From an uncultured Coriobacteriaceae bacterium (GTDB lineage Bacteria; Actinomycetota; Coriobacteriia; Coriobacteriales; Atopobiaceae), in the NCBI GenBank assembly GCA_902779675.1, contig CACZCK010000021.1:1-64000 (forward strand): a stretch of DNA of 64,000 bases, written 5' to 3'. Both the position numbers and the translations under genes were made by a program. Numbering within the stretch: position 1 is the stretch's first letter; each line of letters starts with the position of its first letter. The notes under the pieces are model-generated. The model saw nothing but the letters and a program-made list of their open reading frames with translations. It searched no databases and was not told where the DNA came from. Below are positions 1-12,685 of the stretch, piece by piece.

Positions 1-1350
<1,350 letters not shown>

Positions 1351-1644
1351 AATACCAAGGCGCGTGAGCGCCTCGCAGTTAAGTTTTTGACCGGCAGTCC
1401 GTGCCCGGCGCCGAATCACGCTGATTCGGATCCATGTAAGCTCAAAGTACGAAATTGACGTGTCACTTTCGATACAATATCGCTTGCTGTCTCGTCGTCG
1501 ATCTCATCGATCGCAGTATCCGGTTCTCAAGGTTCGCCGCTCCGGGCCGGTCGGCCGTGCCCGTCGCGCAAGAAGTAATAATACGCACCCGCGGGTCCCG
1601 TGGCAACGTCTTTCCGCGCCTCCACATCCCCTCCACATTCGGCG
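1351..1644 (-). other. rRNA leader and spacer without a coding gene
   Basis: This 294-base stretch separates the phosphomutase stop codon from the 16S gene and holds the rRNA promoter and leader. On the minus strand it contains a CTTGAGAACC element of the kind often seen in pre-rRNA leaders. A short palindrome, GAATCA-CGC-TGATTC, at 1413-1427 may belong to a processing stem. No credible reading frame is seen. Confidence 0.7.
1579..1607 (-). promoter_or_regulatory. Predicted rRNA operon promoter
   Basis: Read on the minus strand, a -35 TTGCCA (1602-1607) is followed after exactly 17 bases by a -10 TATTAT (1579-1584). Transcription would start near 1572 and give a leader of about 220 bases. 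The near-consensus boxes and spacing fit a strong sigma-70 type rRNA promoter. Confidence 0.7.
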
Positions 1645-3006
1645 TCAGGAGCGGGCGGCCCCCTGGGCCCACAAGAGCAGGGCGGAGGCCGCAGCGCGCG
1701 CTCCAGCCCCAGATGAGGCTAGGCGTAGCAGCACCCAAGACCCATCAGCCAGCTCGACCCGCAGCCCACTTGGATGGGTCACCATCACCGGTTGCTCGCC
1801 GAGCACCTCAGGCGGGTTGAGCCCGGGTAGCAGGTTACCGAGACGCTGGCTCTGGCCAAAGTCGAGGCGAATGTCACGCGCCATATACTCCATGGCGCCG
1901 ATCTCGGCCTCGCACTGTTGCACAAGGGCTCGCACGCCCTCTCCCGCACCGGCCACATACTCAGTCAGCATGACCGATCCAAGCAGGCCGTCGCGCTCCG
2001 GCATATGCTGCGGGATACAGATGCCACCCATCTCCTCGGTACCGAGGATGACGTCACCGTCCTGGAACTCTCTATATATAGAGTCGAATCCGACCGGCAC
2101 GCGCGTGAAGTCGCAGTCGAGACGCTCTGCCTGCCGCTCGATGCGCACCGAGGAGGCGGCGGTAGCCACCACGCGCCCATAGCTCCCCCGCTGGCGCACG
2201 ATGTGCTCGAGCACCAAGGGAGCGATATCGTGCGGCGACACCAGCCTGCCCGTCTCGTCGATAATCGCATTGCGGCTGCAGTCGCCGTTGAGCACGATGC
2301 CCATGTCGGCGTGCTGCACCATCACCAGGCGCTCGCACTCGTCGACCCAGGGCTCGCCCGCATGCGGGTGCAAGCCGCGGAAGTCGGGCACGGGCTGGCC
2401 GTGGGCGACCACGACCTCACAGCCGATCCGTTCGAGAAGCCGTTGCGCATAGCCGCAGCCCGCCCCATACAAGGGATCGAGCACGACCTTGAGTCCCGCA
2501 CGCGAGACTAGCTCCGTATCCGTCTCCCTCTCTATATGGTTAAGGTAGGCGCTCACCAGATCGGCGTGGGATATAGGTCCGCGCGCTGCGGTGGGCACCG
2601 CCTCGATGCGCTGGTCGACCGTGCGGGCGAACAGCGCGCTCACAGGGCCACCATCGGCCTGACGCACACGGATCCCCCCATAGGTGTAGGGCCTGCGCGA
2701 AGCGGTGATCATGAGGCCACCCACGCACGAAGGGTCGTGCGCGACTGCCCAGCCGAGGGCTGGAGTCGGGCAGACCGCGTCCGACACCACCGCCACAAGG
2801 CCATGGGCAGACAGGACCTGCCCGGCCACCTCGGCCAGGCGTCTGGAGTCACGCCGCGTGTCGTAGCCGATCAGGACGGTGGAACCCTCGTAGCGTTCCG
2901 CCCACGTCCTGGCAACGGCGTCTGACACACGCACGACGCCGGACTCGTCGAATCCGGCGCCGATGCGTGCGTTCCATCCATAGGTCTCGAAGCGGATGGC
3001 GGCCAT
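1645..3006 (-). CDS. Phosphoglucomutase/phosphomannomutase family protein with altered active-site loops
   Basis: A 453-residue member of the alpha-D-phosphohexomutase superfamily. The family order is visible: GYDTR near 48-52, phosphoserine loop TASRRP (Ser103), metal loop, sugar loop GTEEMGG and a C-terminal phosphate-binding domain. Three of the four active-site loops are unusual. TASHNP is TASRRP, the metal-binding DGDxDR is NGDCSR (240-245), and the RPSGTEP-like phosphate loop is RLASSGAG (428-435). Normal Mg2+-dependent mutase chemistry is therefore doubtful. The start is the ATG at 3006, 7 bases after the galU stop, so the two are probably co-transcribed and the protein may act on glucose-phosphate or UDP-glucose metabolism. 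Fold assignment is firm; activity is not. Confidence 0.8.
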   Translation of the reverse strand: MAAIRFETYGWNARIGAGFDESGVVRVSDAVARTWAERYEGSTVLIGYDTRRDSRRLAEVAGQVLSAHGLVAVVSDAVCPTPALGWAVAHDPSCVGGLMITASRRPYTYGGIRVRQADGGPVSALFARTVDQRIEAVPTAARGPISHADLVSAYLNHIERETDTELVSRAGLKVVLDPLYGAGCGYAQRLLERIGCEVVVAHGQPVPDFRGLHPHAGEPWVDECERLVMVQHADMGIVLNGDCSRNAIIDETGRLVSPHDIAPLVLEHIVRQRGSYGRVVATAASSVRIERQAERLDCDFTRVPVGFDSIYREFQDGDVILGTEEMGGICIPQHMPERDGLLGSVMLTEYVAGAGEGVRALVQQCEAEIGAMEYMARDIRLDFGQSQRLGNLLPGLNPPEVLGEQPVMVTHPSGLRVELADGSWVLLRLASSGAGARAAASALLLWAQGAARS

Positions 3007-3013
3007 CTCTGTC

Positions 3014-3919
3014 TTAGAGGGCGAGGCCCTTGGCCGCGTCGCCGAGCTCCTCGAGGAAGGCGTCGCGGAACTTGTCGCTTGCAAGCGCGAGGCGCGCGTT
3101 GGTGGCAGCCCAGGCAGCGGGAGTGCCCGTGTCGCAACCCTCAGCGGGATCGACGACCAGCGCGTACATCTCCTCGGTCTCGAGCAGGCGCTCCATGGCA
3201 TCGGTAAGCTGGATCTCGCCGCCGGCACCAGCGCCCTGGGTGGCAAGCAGGTCCATGATTGCCGGGGAGAGCAGGTAGCGACCCACAATAAACAGGTGGG
3301 ACGGAGCCTCCTCGGGGGCGGGCTTCTCCACCAGGCCGGTGACCTTCCACACGGCGCCCTCTTCCTCGCCCTGGGCGTCTGCGCCCGGCAGCGACCCGAC
3401 GCACTCGCCGGCAATGATGCCGTAGCGGCTCACCTGGTCGGCAGGCACGGGAGCGACCGCGATCACCGAGGCGCCGCCATGCTCCTCGGACACGCGCGCC
3501 ATGTTGACGCACATCTGGCGATCGGGCACAAAGTAGTCGCCCAGCAAAATGAAGAAGGGCTCGTCGCCCACCTCGCTGGCAGCGCAGTGCACCGCATGGC
3601 CCAGGCCCAGGGGCTCGTCCTGATAGACGAACGAGACGGGAAGCGTCGAGGCGTCGTGCACGGCGTCTGCCAGTGCGTCCTTGCCGCTGTTGTGTAGCAT
3701 CTGCTCGAAGTCGGCGTCGACGCTAAAGTAGCGCTCCATCTCGGGCTTGGCGTGGGAGTTGACGATCACGACACCGTCGACGCCCTCGGGCTCAAGTGCC
3801 TCCTCGACCACATACTGGATGACGGGCTTGTCGAGCACCGGCAGCAGCTCCTTGGCGGAGCACTTGGTAGCCGGCAGGAAGCGCGTGCCCAGACCGGCGG
3901 CAGGAATGATTGCCTTCAT
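3014..3919 (-). CDS. galU: UTP-glucose-1-phosphate uridylyltransferase
   Basis: A 301-residue enzyme that makes UDP-glucose from UTP and glucose-1-phosphate for cell-surface glycans. The N-terminus has the nucleotidyltransferase signature IIPAAGLGTRFLPATK, followed by KELLPVLDKPVIQY, as in bacterial GalU, and the catalytic-site stretch VEKP occurs later. An upstream in-frame extension is ignored because the ATG at 3919 is preceded by GGAGG at good spacing and starts exactly at the conserved domain. The phosphomutase homologue follows 7 bases after the stop codon. Confidence 0.95.
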   Translation of the reverse strand: MKAIIPAAGLGTRFLPATKCSAKELLPVLDKPVIQYVVEEALEPEGVDGVVIVNSHAKPEMERYFSVDADFEQMLHNSGKDALADAVHDASTLPVSFVYQDEPLGLGHAVHCAASEVGDEPFFILLGDYFVPDRQMCVNMARVSEEHGGASVIAVAPVPADQVSRYGIIAGECVGSLPGADAQGEEEGAVWKVTGLVEKPAPEEAPSHLFIVGRYLLSPAIMDLLATQGAGAGGEIQLTDAMERLLETEEMYALVVDPAEGCDTGTPAAWAATNARLALASDKFRDAFLEELGDAAKGLAL

Positions 3920-4114
3920 GTTGGAAACCTCCGAAACTATCGTGCATTGCGTTCGCATCGTAAAAAGCATACCCATAGCGCTTGCCCGCATAAGCGCCCA
4001 ACCCGCAGACGGCCCCGATGTGCCGCATACAGGCAAACATAAGGCATGGGCCTTGCAATATCACCACAAACGGGTTTTGGTCGCGCGCTGACGCAGCGCG
4101 GAGGCCCAGAGGGG

Positions 4115-4537
4115 CTAGTCGATCGTGATGCCCTGCTTATCGAGGTATTCGCACCAGCGCCGCATGGTGTCGGCCGAAAGCGCATGCTCCATGAGGCACG
4201 CCTCCTCGTCAGCCGTCTCGTCGTCGACGCCAAGGCCCTCGGTCAGGAATAGCCGCAGCGTACGATGGCGGTGCCAGACGTCCTTACCGTACTCGCGGCC
4301 CTCGGGGGTGAGCGTCACGCGTCCGTAGCGCGTCTGCTCAACCATGCCGCGCTCCTTGAGCGTGGCAATGGCCTTGTTGACACTTGCCTTGGACACCTCG
4401 AGCTGCTCGGCGACATCGACCGACCTGATGCCATCGTCGAAGGCATCCTGATCAACCATAATGCGATAGATGGACTCGAGGTAATCCTCGCTCGCCATGC
4501 TCAGGCTGTTGGGCCCGTGGGTATCGGTGTGCGCCAT
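4115..4537 (-). CDS. DtxR/MntR-family metal-dependent transcriptional regulator
   Basis: A 140-residue repressor-type protein. An N-terminal winged helix (EDYLESIYRI, then VAEQLEVSKASVNKAIATL) precedes a short helical metal-binding and dimerisation domain containing HRHRTLRLFL and EEACLMEHALS. The Glu, Met/Cys and His positions correspond to the metal ligands of MntR and DtxR. It lacks the SH3-like third domain of iron-type DtxR, so it is MntR-sized and may sense Mn2+ or Fe2+. The start ATG at 4537 follows AAGGGA; an internal ATG 13 codons later is possible. It lies downstream of murA, but an apparent promoter of its own sits just upstream. Confidence 0.88.
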   Translation of the reverse strand: MAHTDTHGPNSLSMASEDYLESIYRIMVDQDAFDDGIRSVDVAEQLEVSKASVNKAIATLKERGMVEQTRYGRVTLTPEGREYGKDVWHRHRTLRLFLTEGLGVDDETADEEACLMEHALSADTMRRWCEYLDKQGITID

Positions 4538-4570
4538 GTCGTGCGTCCCTTCAGGTGCGCCGTACGGTTA

Positions 4571-4604
4571 AATAGTTTGTACTCAAAATAACTATTCCGC
4601 GCAA
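4571..4604 (-). promoter_or_regulatory. Promoter with embedded inverted repeat upstream of the DtxR/MntR-type gene
   Basis: On the minus strand TTGCGC (4599-4604) and TACAAA (4576-4581) are 17 bases apart. A perfect 7-base inverted repeat, AATAGTT-N12-AACTATT (4571-4577 and 4590-4596), overlaps the -10 and the spacer. Binding there would block polymerase, as expected for autoregulation by the adjacent repressor. Confidence 0.5.
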
Positions 4605-4674
4605 GCAGTGACTTCCAAACGGCGTGCCAGCTTGGCAAGCCGATGCCAAGGCTCGAAACGGGCGTTGACGGCTC

Positions 4675-5952
4675 TTAGAGATCGGCGGAATCGGGCACGC
4701 TGGCACGTTCGACCCGAGCCCCGAGCCCCTGGAGCTTCTCAACGAAGCGCTCGTAGCCGCGGTCGATGTGGTAGATGTCGGAGACCACCGTGATGCCGTC
4801 GGCCACGAGGCCCGCCATCACCAGGGCGGCACCGCCACGCAGGTCGGGAGACTTGACCTGCGCGCCAGAAAAGCGCGGCACGCCGTGCACGATGGCATGG
4901 TGCCCCTCGATGCGGATCTCGGCGCCCATGCGCTGAAGCTCGCTGGCAAACATGAAGCGGTTCTCAAAGACGTTCTCGGTGACGACGCACGAGGCAGAGC
5001 CCAGAGCGAGCAGGCACATGGTCTGAGCCTGCATGTCGGTGGGAAAGCCCGGGAACGGTAGCGTCTGGATGTCCACCGAGCCGATGGGGCCTTCGCGCCA
5101 CGCGAGCACGCCACGCTCGCGGCGCTCGATGGAGATGCCCATCTGCTCGTACTTGCGCAGGACAAGGCCAAGGTGGGCGGGGTCGAAGCCCTTGACCTCC
5201 ACAGGCTCGCCCACCAAACCGGCCGTAGCAATGAAGGTGCCTGCCTCGATGCGGTCGCCCACCACCTCATGCGTGACGGGGTGCAGCTCGGCCACGCCCT
5301 CGATCTCGATGACCGGCGAGCCGGCTCCCTTGACCGAGGCGCCCATCTCGTTGAGCAGGTTGGCGAGGTCCACGATCTCGGGCTCGCGGGCGGCATTGTC
5401 GATGACGGTCGTGCCCTTGGCACGCACCGCGGCCATCATGAGGTTCTCGGTGGCACCCACGCTGGCAAAGTCAAGCGTGACTGTGGTGCCCGACAGCCCA
5501 TGCGGCGTAGTGGCGTTGATGTCGCCGTGGTCGAGGTCGAAATCGACGCCGAGGGCCTGCAGGCCCAGGATGTGCATGTCGATCTTGCGCGCACCGATGT
5601 TGCAGCCGCCCGGCATGGCCACAGTGGCCTTGCCGAAGCGCCCCAGCAACGGCCCGAGCACGGCGGTCGAGGCGCGCATCTGCGCAACCAGCTCGTATGG
5701 CGTGACCCAGCTCTCCACCGTAGAAGTGTCGATGCGCAGCGTGTGCACGTCGACGACATCGATCTTGGCGCCTAGGCGCTTGAGCACCTTGCCCATCACG
5801 TGCACGTCAGCGATGTTGGGGACGTTGGTCAGCGTGTTGACACCCGGCGCCAGAATGGTAGCGGCCATGAGCTTGAGCGCGGAGTTCTTTGCTCCTTCGA
5901 CGGTCACCTCACCCGTGACGCGATGACCTCCTTCGATGCGAATGACGTCCAC
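4675..5952 (-). CDS. murA: UDP-N-acetylglucosamine 1-carboxyvinyltransferase
   Basis: A 425-residue cytosolic enzyme for the first committed step of peptidoglycan synthesis, transfer of enolpyruvate from PEP to UDP-GlcNAc. The KNSAL segment with its substrate-binding Lys is at 22-26. The PGGCNIG loop carries Cys117, equivalent to the PEP-binding Cys of E. coli MurA that fosfomycin alkylates, so the enzyme looks fosfomycin-targetable. FPTDMQAQ carries the general-base Asp. The best start is GTG at 5952, nine bases after AGGAGG and matching family length; the open frame extends further upstream without support. It lies downstream of the ATP synthase operon across a strong hairpin. Confidence 0.95.
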   Translation of the reverse strand: MDVIRIEGGHRVTGEVTVEGAKNSALKLMAATILAPGVNTLTNVPNIADVHVMGKVLKRLGAKIDVVDVHTLRIDTSTVESWVTPYELVAQMRASTAVLGPLLGRFGKATVAMPGGCNIGARKIDMHILGLQALGVDFDLDHGDINATTPHGLSGTTVTLDFASVGATENLMMAAVRAKGTTVIDNAAREPEIVDLANLLNEMGASVKGAGSPVIEIEGVAELHPVTHEVVGDRIEAGTFIATAGLVGEPVEVKGFDPAHLGLVLRKYEQMGISIERRERGVLAWREGPIGSVDIQTLPFPGFPTDMQAQTMCLLALGSASCVVTENVFENRFMFASELQRMGAEIRIEGHHAIVHGVPRFSGAQVKSPDLRGGAALVMAGLVADGITVVSDIYHIDRGYERFVEKLQGLGARVERASVPDSADL

Positions 5953-5976
5953 GCCGTCCCCTCCTAATTGGACGAT

Positions 5977-6025
5977 AAGGGGCGACCCCCTCTCGTCCCA
6001 CACGGGACAAAGGGGGTCGCCCCTT
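5977..6025 (-). terminator. Long hairpin between atpC and murA
   Basis: A perfect 14-base-pair stem (arms 5977-5990 and 6012-6025, AAGGGGCGACCCCC and its complement) encloses a smaller GTCCC/GGGAC stem. No real T-tract follows on either strand, so it may be a terminator for the ATP synthase operon, an attenuator before murA or a dispersed palindromic element. Confidence 0.6.
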
Positions 6026-6040
6026 AGTGTCCCTCGCTTG

Positions 6041-6460
6041 CTAGTCTTGCTGCGGCGCGTGCCGCAGGAGCAGATCGCACCACGCGATCTTGTTGTCATA
6101 GTATGCACGACGCCCGTCGCCTGCGGGAAGCGCGTCGCGCGAAGCCACGGCCTTATCACGAGTCTCGTTGACCACGTCGGCATCGATGTCGTCGGAGCGA
6201 CGTGCGTGGTCGGCGAGCACGATCACCTGATGGGGCGTAATCTCGACGTATCCGCCCGAGATGATCACCTCGACCGTCGCGCCACCGTCCTCGGGCAGCC
6301 GGTGCAGGCGCACCACGCCGTTGCCCAACGCGCAGATCTCGGGCGCATGGCCAGGCCACACGCCGAGCTCTCCGGTGGGGGTGACCAGCACTAGGCTAGC
6401 CACCTCGCCCTCGAAGAGCAGACGGTCAGGACGGACAAATTGGCAGGTAATCGTTGCCAT
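6041..6460 (-). CDS. atpC: F1Fo ATP synthase subunit epsilon
   Basis: A 139-residue central-stalk subunit. It has the N-terminal beta-sandwich (PTGELGVWPGHAPE, close to the LGILPGH hallmark) and a helical C-terminus that in other bacteria can inhibit ATP hydrolysis. It is the last gene of the operon, 8 bases after the atpD stop. Confidence 0.95.
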   Translation of the reverse strand: MATITCQFVRPDRLLFEGEVASLVLVTPTGELGVWPGHAPEICALGNGVVRLHRLPEDGGATVEVIISGGYVEITPHQVIVLADHARRSDDIDADVVNETRDKAVASRDALPAGDGRRAYYDNKIAWCDLLLRHAPQQD

Positions 6461-6468
6461 CTGAATGC

Positions 6469-8861
<2,393 letters not shown>

Positions 8862-8873
8862 GCGGCGCGCCCC

Positions 8874-10490
8874 TTACGCTTCCTCGGCGGGCTCGGCATC
8901 AGCCTGAGCCAGCCCAGAGCCTGCGAGGAACTCCTCCTTGAAGGCCTCGATGGCCTCCTTGAGGCTCGCGGAGAGCTCGTCGGAGATCTTGCCGGCACGG
9001 ACGCTCTCACGCAGCTCGGGATGGCGCTCGAGCACGTAGCGGGCGAGCCCGTCGCGGAAGGGCACGACCTGGTCGAGCTCGAGGTCGTCAAGGTAGTTCT
9101 CCTTGGCGGCGAAGATCGCAATGACCTGGTCGGCCACGTCGAGGGCCGCGTAGCGCTTCTGCTTGAGCAGCTCCATCATGTGGGCGCCGTGGTTGAGCTG
9201 GTACTGCGTGGCCTCGTCGAGGTCGGAGCCGAACTGCGCGAAGGCCTGCTTCTCGCGGTAGCTCGCCAGGTCGAGGCGCAGCGTGCCCGCCACCTGCTTC
9301 ATGGCGGCCAGCTGTGCGGCACCACCCACGCGCGACACCGAGATGCCCACGTCGACGGCCGGGCGCTGGCCCTGGAAGAACAGGTTCGACTGCAGGTAGA
9401 TCTGCCCGTCGGTGATCGAGATCACGTTGGTGGGGATGTACGCGGAGACGTCGCCCTCCTGCGTCTCGATGAGCGGCAGGGCCGTCATCGAGCCGCCGCC
9501 GTTCTCGTCGCTCATCTTGACGGCGCGCTCGAGCAGGCGGGAGTGCAGGTAGAAGATGTCGCCTGGGTAGGCCTCGCGTCCGGGCGGGCGGTGCAGCGTC
9601 AGCGACATCTGACGGTAGGCGACGGCCTGCTTGGAGAGGTCGTCATAGACGATCAGCACGTGACCGCCGGGGTGGGTCGCGTCGGCCGGGTTGCCCTCGG
9701 CGTCGTTGTACATGAAGAACTCGCCGATGGCGGCACCCGCCATCGGGGCGATGTACTGCAGCGGCGCGGAGTCGGCGGCCGTGGCGGAGACGATGATCGT
9801 CTTGTCGAGCGCGCCGTGGCGCTCCAGCGTCTTGCGGATGGACGCGACCGTGGAGGCCTTCTGGCCGACGGCCACGTAGATGCAGACCATGTCGGTATCA
9901 CGCTGGTTGATGATGGCGTCGATTGCGATCGAGGTCTTGCCCGTCTTGCGGTCGCCGATGACCAGCTCGCGCTGGCCGCGGCCGATGGGCACCATGGCGT
10001 CGATGGCCACTAGGCCCGTCTGCACCGGCTCGCACACGGGCTGGCGCTCCATGATGCCGGGAGCCTTGAACTCGATGGGGCGATAGTGCGTGGTCACGAT
10101 GGGGCCGCGCCCGTCGATGGGCTGCCCCAGCGGGTTCACGACGCGGCCGAGCATGCCACGCCCGACGGGGATGGACATGACCTGACCGGTGGTCTGGCAC
10201 TCGTCGCCTTCCTTGATGGTGTCGACGTCGCCAAAGAGCACCACGCCGACCTCGTCTTCCTCGAGGTTCTGCGCGAGGCCGTAGACGTTCTTGCCCGTGG
10301 CCGAGCTCGTGAGCTTCAGCAGTTCGCCCGACATGGCGGTCTTCAGGCCAGCCACGTGCGCGATGCCGTCGCCGACCTCGATGACCGATGCGGCCTCGTG
10401 GGTATCGGCGGTGAGCTCCATGGCGTTGAGGCGGCCACGCAGCGTGTCCATGATCTGTGCGGCAAGGAGGGAGCCTTCTGCCTGAGCCAT
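8874..10490 (-). CDS. atpA: F1Fo ATP synthase subunit alpha
   Basis: A 538-residue non-catalytic nucleotide-binding subunit of F1. It has the Walker [10 protein letters not shown] and the signature SISDGQIYL. The start codon directly abuts the atpH stop (TAAATG). It is slightly long for the family because of an acidic, Ala-rich C-terminal tail. Confidence 0.98.
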   Translation of the reverse strand: MAQAEGSLLAAQIMDTLRGRLNAMELTADTHEAASVIEVGDGIAHVAGLKTAMSGELLKLTSSATGKNVYGLAQNLEEDEVGVVLFGDVDTIKEGDECQTTGQVMSIPVGRGMLGRVVNPLGQPIDGRGPIVTTHYRPIEFKAPGIMERQPVCEPVQTGLVAIDAMVPIGRGQRELVIGDRKTGKTSIAIDAIINQRDTDMVCIYVAVGQKASTVASIRKTLERHGALDKTIIVSATAADSAPLQYIAPMAGAAIGEFFMYNDAEGNPADATHPGGHVLIVYDDLSKQAVAYRQMSLTLHRPPGREAYPGDIFYLHSRLLERAVKMSDENGGGSMTALPLIETQEGDVSAYIPTNVISITDGQIYLQSNLFFQGQRPAVDVGISVSRVGGAAQLAAMKQVAGTLRLDLASYREKQAFAQFGSDLDEATQYQLNHGAHMMELLKQKRYAALDVADQVIAIFAAKENYLDDLELDQVVPFRDGLARYVLERHPELRESVRAGKISDELSASLKEAIEAFKEEFLAGSGLAQADAEPAEEA

Positions 10491-10961
10491 TTACTCGTCA
10501 CCTCCCACATAGGTGGATGAGAGGGCCTTGCGGATGTTCATGAGATGCGTGCGGACGGAGGCGTCGCGACGGTGCCCGCGGGCCTCGATGATGATGCCGC
10601 CCAGGATCTTGGGCTCGACATGCTCCACGAGGTAGACGGGGCGGTCGAAGTCGCGCTCGCACTTGTCCTTGACCTTGGCGCGCAGCTCGTCGCCCATGGG
10701 GACGGCCGTGGTCACGTCGACCGAGATCGTGAGGTCGCCGTTGTCGAGGCGCTCCTTGAACTCGCGGTAGACCTGGTCGATGAGGTAGTCCTCATTGGCG
10801 TTGTCCATGCGCGCGATGGTCTCGAGCATCTCTGGCGAGAACTTGAGGGCGTGGCGCAGCTGCTGCAGGTCGCGCGCCGAGCGTCCCTCGGCTGCGGCGG
10901 CCTCCATGAGCATCCGCGTGTACTCCTCAACCTTCTCGCTGTCGGTGCGCTTAGTCGTCAT
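10491..10961 (-). CDS. atpH: F1Fo ATP synthase subunit delta
   Basis: A 156-residue peripheral stalk protein joining subunit b to the top of F1. The C-terminal part GGIIIEARGHRRDASVRT matches the conserved delta/OSCP signature. It is shorter than the usual 175-180 residues, with a brief N-terminal helical region. It overlaps the atpF 3' end by 11 bases. Confidence 0.93.
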   Translation of the reverse strand: MTTKRTDSEKVEEYTRMLMEAAAAEGRSARDLQQLRHALKFSPEMLETIARMDNANEDYLIDQVYREFKERLDNGDLTISVDVTTAVPMGDELRAKVKDKCERDFDRPVYLVEHVEPKILGGIIIEARGHRRDASVRTHLMNIRKALSSTYVGGDE

Positions 10962-11553
10962 TCAGGCTACCCACTTCCGCGAGATACTTGATGGCGAGCG
11001 CGCGCTGCTGCTCGACGTCGAGGGTGTCGCCGACCACCTTGCTGGCAATCTCGACCGAGAGGTCGACGACGGAGCCGGAGAGCTCGGCCATGGCCTTGGC
11101 ACGCTCGGCGTCGATGGCGTCGTGCGCCTTGGCGATGATGGCCTGTGACTCCTCCTGGGCCTTGGCAAGCATGTCGGCGCGCATCACCTCGGCGTCGCGC
11201 TTGGCCTCGGCGATGATGTCGTCAGCCTCGCGCTCGGCGGCGGCGATGCGCTCCTCATAGGTCTGGGCGCTCTGCTCGGCCTCGGCCTTGGCGTCCTCGG
11301 CGGCCTTGAGGTCGCTCTCGATCTTCTCCTGGCGCGCGTCAAGGGTCTCGATGATCATCGGCCAGGCCATCTTGGCCATGATGAACCAGATGATCAGAAA
11401 GGCGATGAGCGCGGGGATGAACTCCGCGGGCTTGGGCAGCAGAATGTCCGGGCCAGCGGCAAAGGCCGTGGCGGGAGCCGCAAGCTGACCTGCGACCGCG
11501 AGGCCACCCGCCTCCGCCACAAGGCGCGCGATGCCCGGCTTGTTCGTGTTCAT
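10951..11553 (-). CDS. atpF: F1Fo ATP synthase subunit b
   Basis: A 200-residue peripheral stalk subunit with one transmembrane helix (FIPALIAFLIIWFIMAKMAW) followed by a long charged coiled coil rich in Ala, Glu and Lys. The ATG at 11553 was chosen because GGAGGTT lies just before it. The N-terminal 35-40 residues before the membrane helix are Ala-rich and longer than in E. coli b. Confidence 0.94.
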   Translation of the reverse strand: MNTNKPGIARLVAEAGGLAVAGQLAAPATAFAAGPDILLPKPAEFIPALIAFLIIWFIMAKMAWPMIIETLDARQEKIESDLKAAEDAKAEAEQSAQTYEERIAAAEREADDIIAEAKRDAEVMRADMLAKAQEESQAIIAKAHDAIDAERAKAMAELSGSVVDLSVEIASKVVGDTLDVEQQRALAIKYLAEVGSLNDD

Positions 11554-11592
11554 GCGAACCTCCAATAATCGGATCGTGTCGGTGCGCCCGCG

Positions 11593-11784
11593 CTAGGCGA
11601 TGAGCGTGACGACGAAGCCGATCAGGGCCAGAGCCTCTACGAACGCCGAGGCGAGGATGAAGACGGTGAACAGACGCCCCTGGACCTCAGGCTGACGCGC
11701 CATCGACGTCGTCGCGCCAAAGGCCGCAAGGCCGATACCCAGACCCGCACCAATAACACCAATGCCGTAACCGATGACTCCCAC
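11593..11784 (-). CDS. atpE: F1Fo ATP synthase subunit c
   Basis: A 63-residue proteolipid of the membrane rotor ring. Two hydrophobic helices flank the polar loop ARQPE, and the second helix carries the ion-binding Glu50 (AFVEALALIGF). Helix 1 lacks the Gln and helix 2 the Glu-Ser/Thr pair of Na+-binding rings, so protons are the likely coupling ion. The start is a GTG at 11784, six to eight bases after GAGGAGG. The open frame continues upstream, but the extra residues are hydrophilic and unlike the family. Confidence 0.9.
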   Translation of the reverse strand: MGVIGYGIGVIGAGLGIGLAAFGATTSMARQPEVQGRLFTVFILASAFVEALALIGFVVTLIA

Positions 11785-11878
11785 GATTCCTCCTCTGTCA
11801 TTCGCCGGACGGTCCGGCGAGTTCCAAGACATGACTATGTACGGCGGGCCGCTCGCGCGACCCGCGAGATACCCGCTT

Positions 11879-12685
11879 CTAGTGCTCGTCCGCCTCGGCG
11901 AGCTGGATGTAGACCGCCGAGAGCAGCGTGAAGACGTAGGCCTGGATGGCCGCGACCAGAAGCTCGACCGCGTAGATCACCATCAGGATGACCACCCAGA
12001 AGACCGATGCACCCGCCTGTCCCAGGGCAGCCGCCGAGACGCCCTGCATGAGCGGCTCGAAGAACAGCGAGGCCAGGATAGCGAAGGTGCCCATGACCAC
12101 GTGGCCGGCGAACAGGTTGCAGAACAGACGGACGGCCAGCGTGACGAGGCGCAGGAAGGTCGAGAAGAGCTCGATGACCCACACGAGCGCGTTCATCGGG
12201 AAGGCCACCCCCGCCGGTGCCAGGCTCTTGATGTAGCCGAGGACGCCCTTGCGCTTCATGCCCACGACGATGAAGTAGACGAACGACACGAGCGCGAGCG
12301 CGGCCGTGGTGCCGATGCAGCCCGTGCCGGGCTTGCAGCCGGGGATGACGCCCACGATGTTGTTCACCAGGATGAAGAAGAACAGCGTGGCGATGAACGG
12401 GAAGTGCTCGCGCCAGGTGTCGCCGAGAAGCCCGCGGCAGAGGTCGTCGCGGCAGTACTCGACGAGGAACTCCACGCCGTTCACGAAGCGGCCCTTGGGC
12501 ACCAGACCGCCTTCCGCCTGCTTCTTCTTGAACACGAAGACGACCGCCAGCAGGATGACGATGGCGACGAACATCCAGTAGGAGTACTGGGTGATGCCGA
12601 CGTTGAGGTCCCCGATGACAGGCGTGGACGAGAAGCTGTTGACCAGCTCGTCCATCTCCTCGGGAAGCTTATCCAGTGGATTCAC
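11879..12685 (-). CDS. atpB: F1Fo ATP synthase subunit a
   Basis: A 268-residue polytopic stator subunit forming the proton half-channels. The essential Arg lies in LRLVTLAVRLFCNLFAGH, the standard family hallmark, and further membrane helices surround it. A GTG start at 12685 preceded by AAAGGAAG gives the family length. It overlaps the end of atpI by 4 bases. Confidence 0.95.
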   Translation of the reverse strand: MNPLDKLPEEMDELVNSFSSTPVIGDLNVGITQYSYWMFVAIVILLAVVFVFKKKQAEGGLVPKGRFVNGVEFLVEYCRDDLCRGLLGDTWREHFPFIATLFFFILVNNIVGVIPGCKPGTGCIGTTAALALVSFVYFIVVGMKRKGVLGYIKSLAPAGVAFPMNALVWVIELFSTFLRLVTLAVRLFCNLFAGHVVMGTFAILASLFFEPLMQGVSAAALGQAGASVFWVVILMVIYAVELLVAAIQAYVFTLLSAVYIQLAEADEH

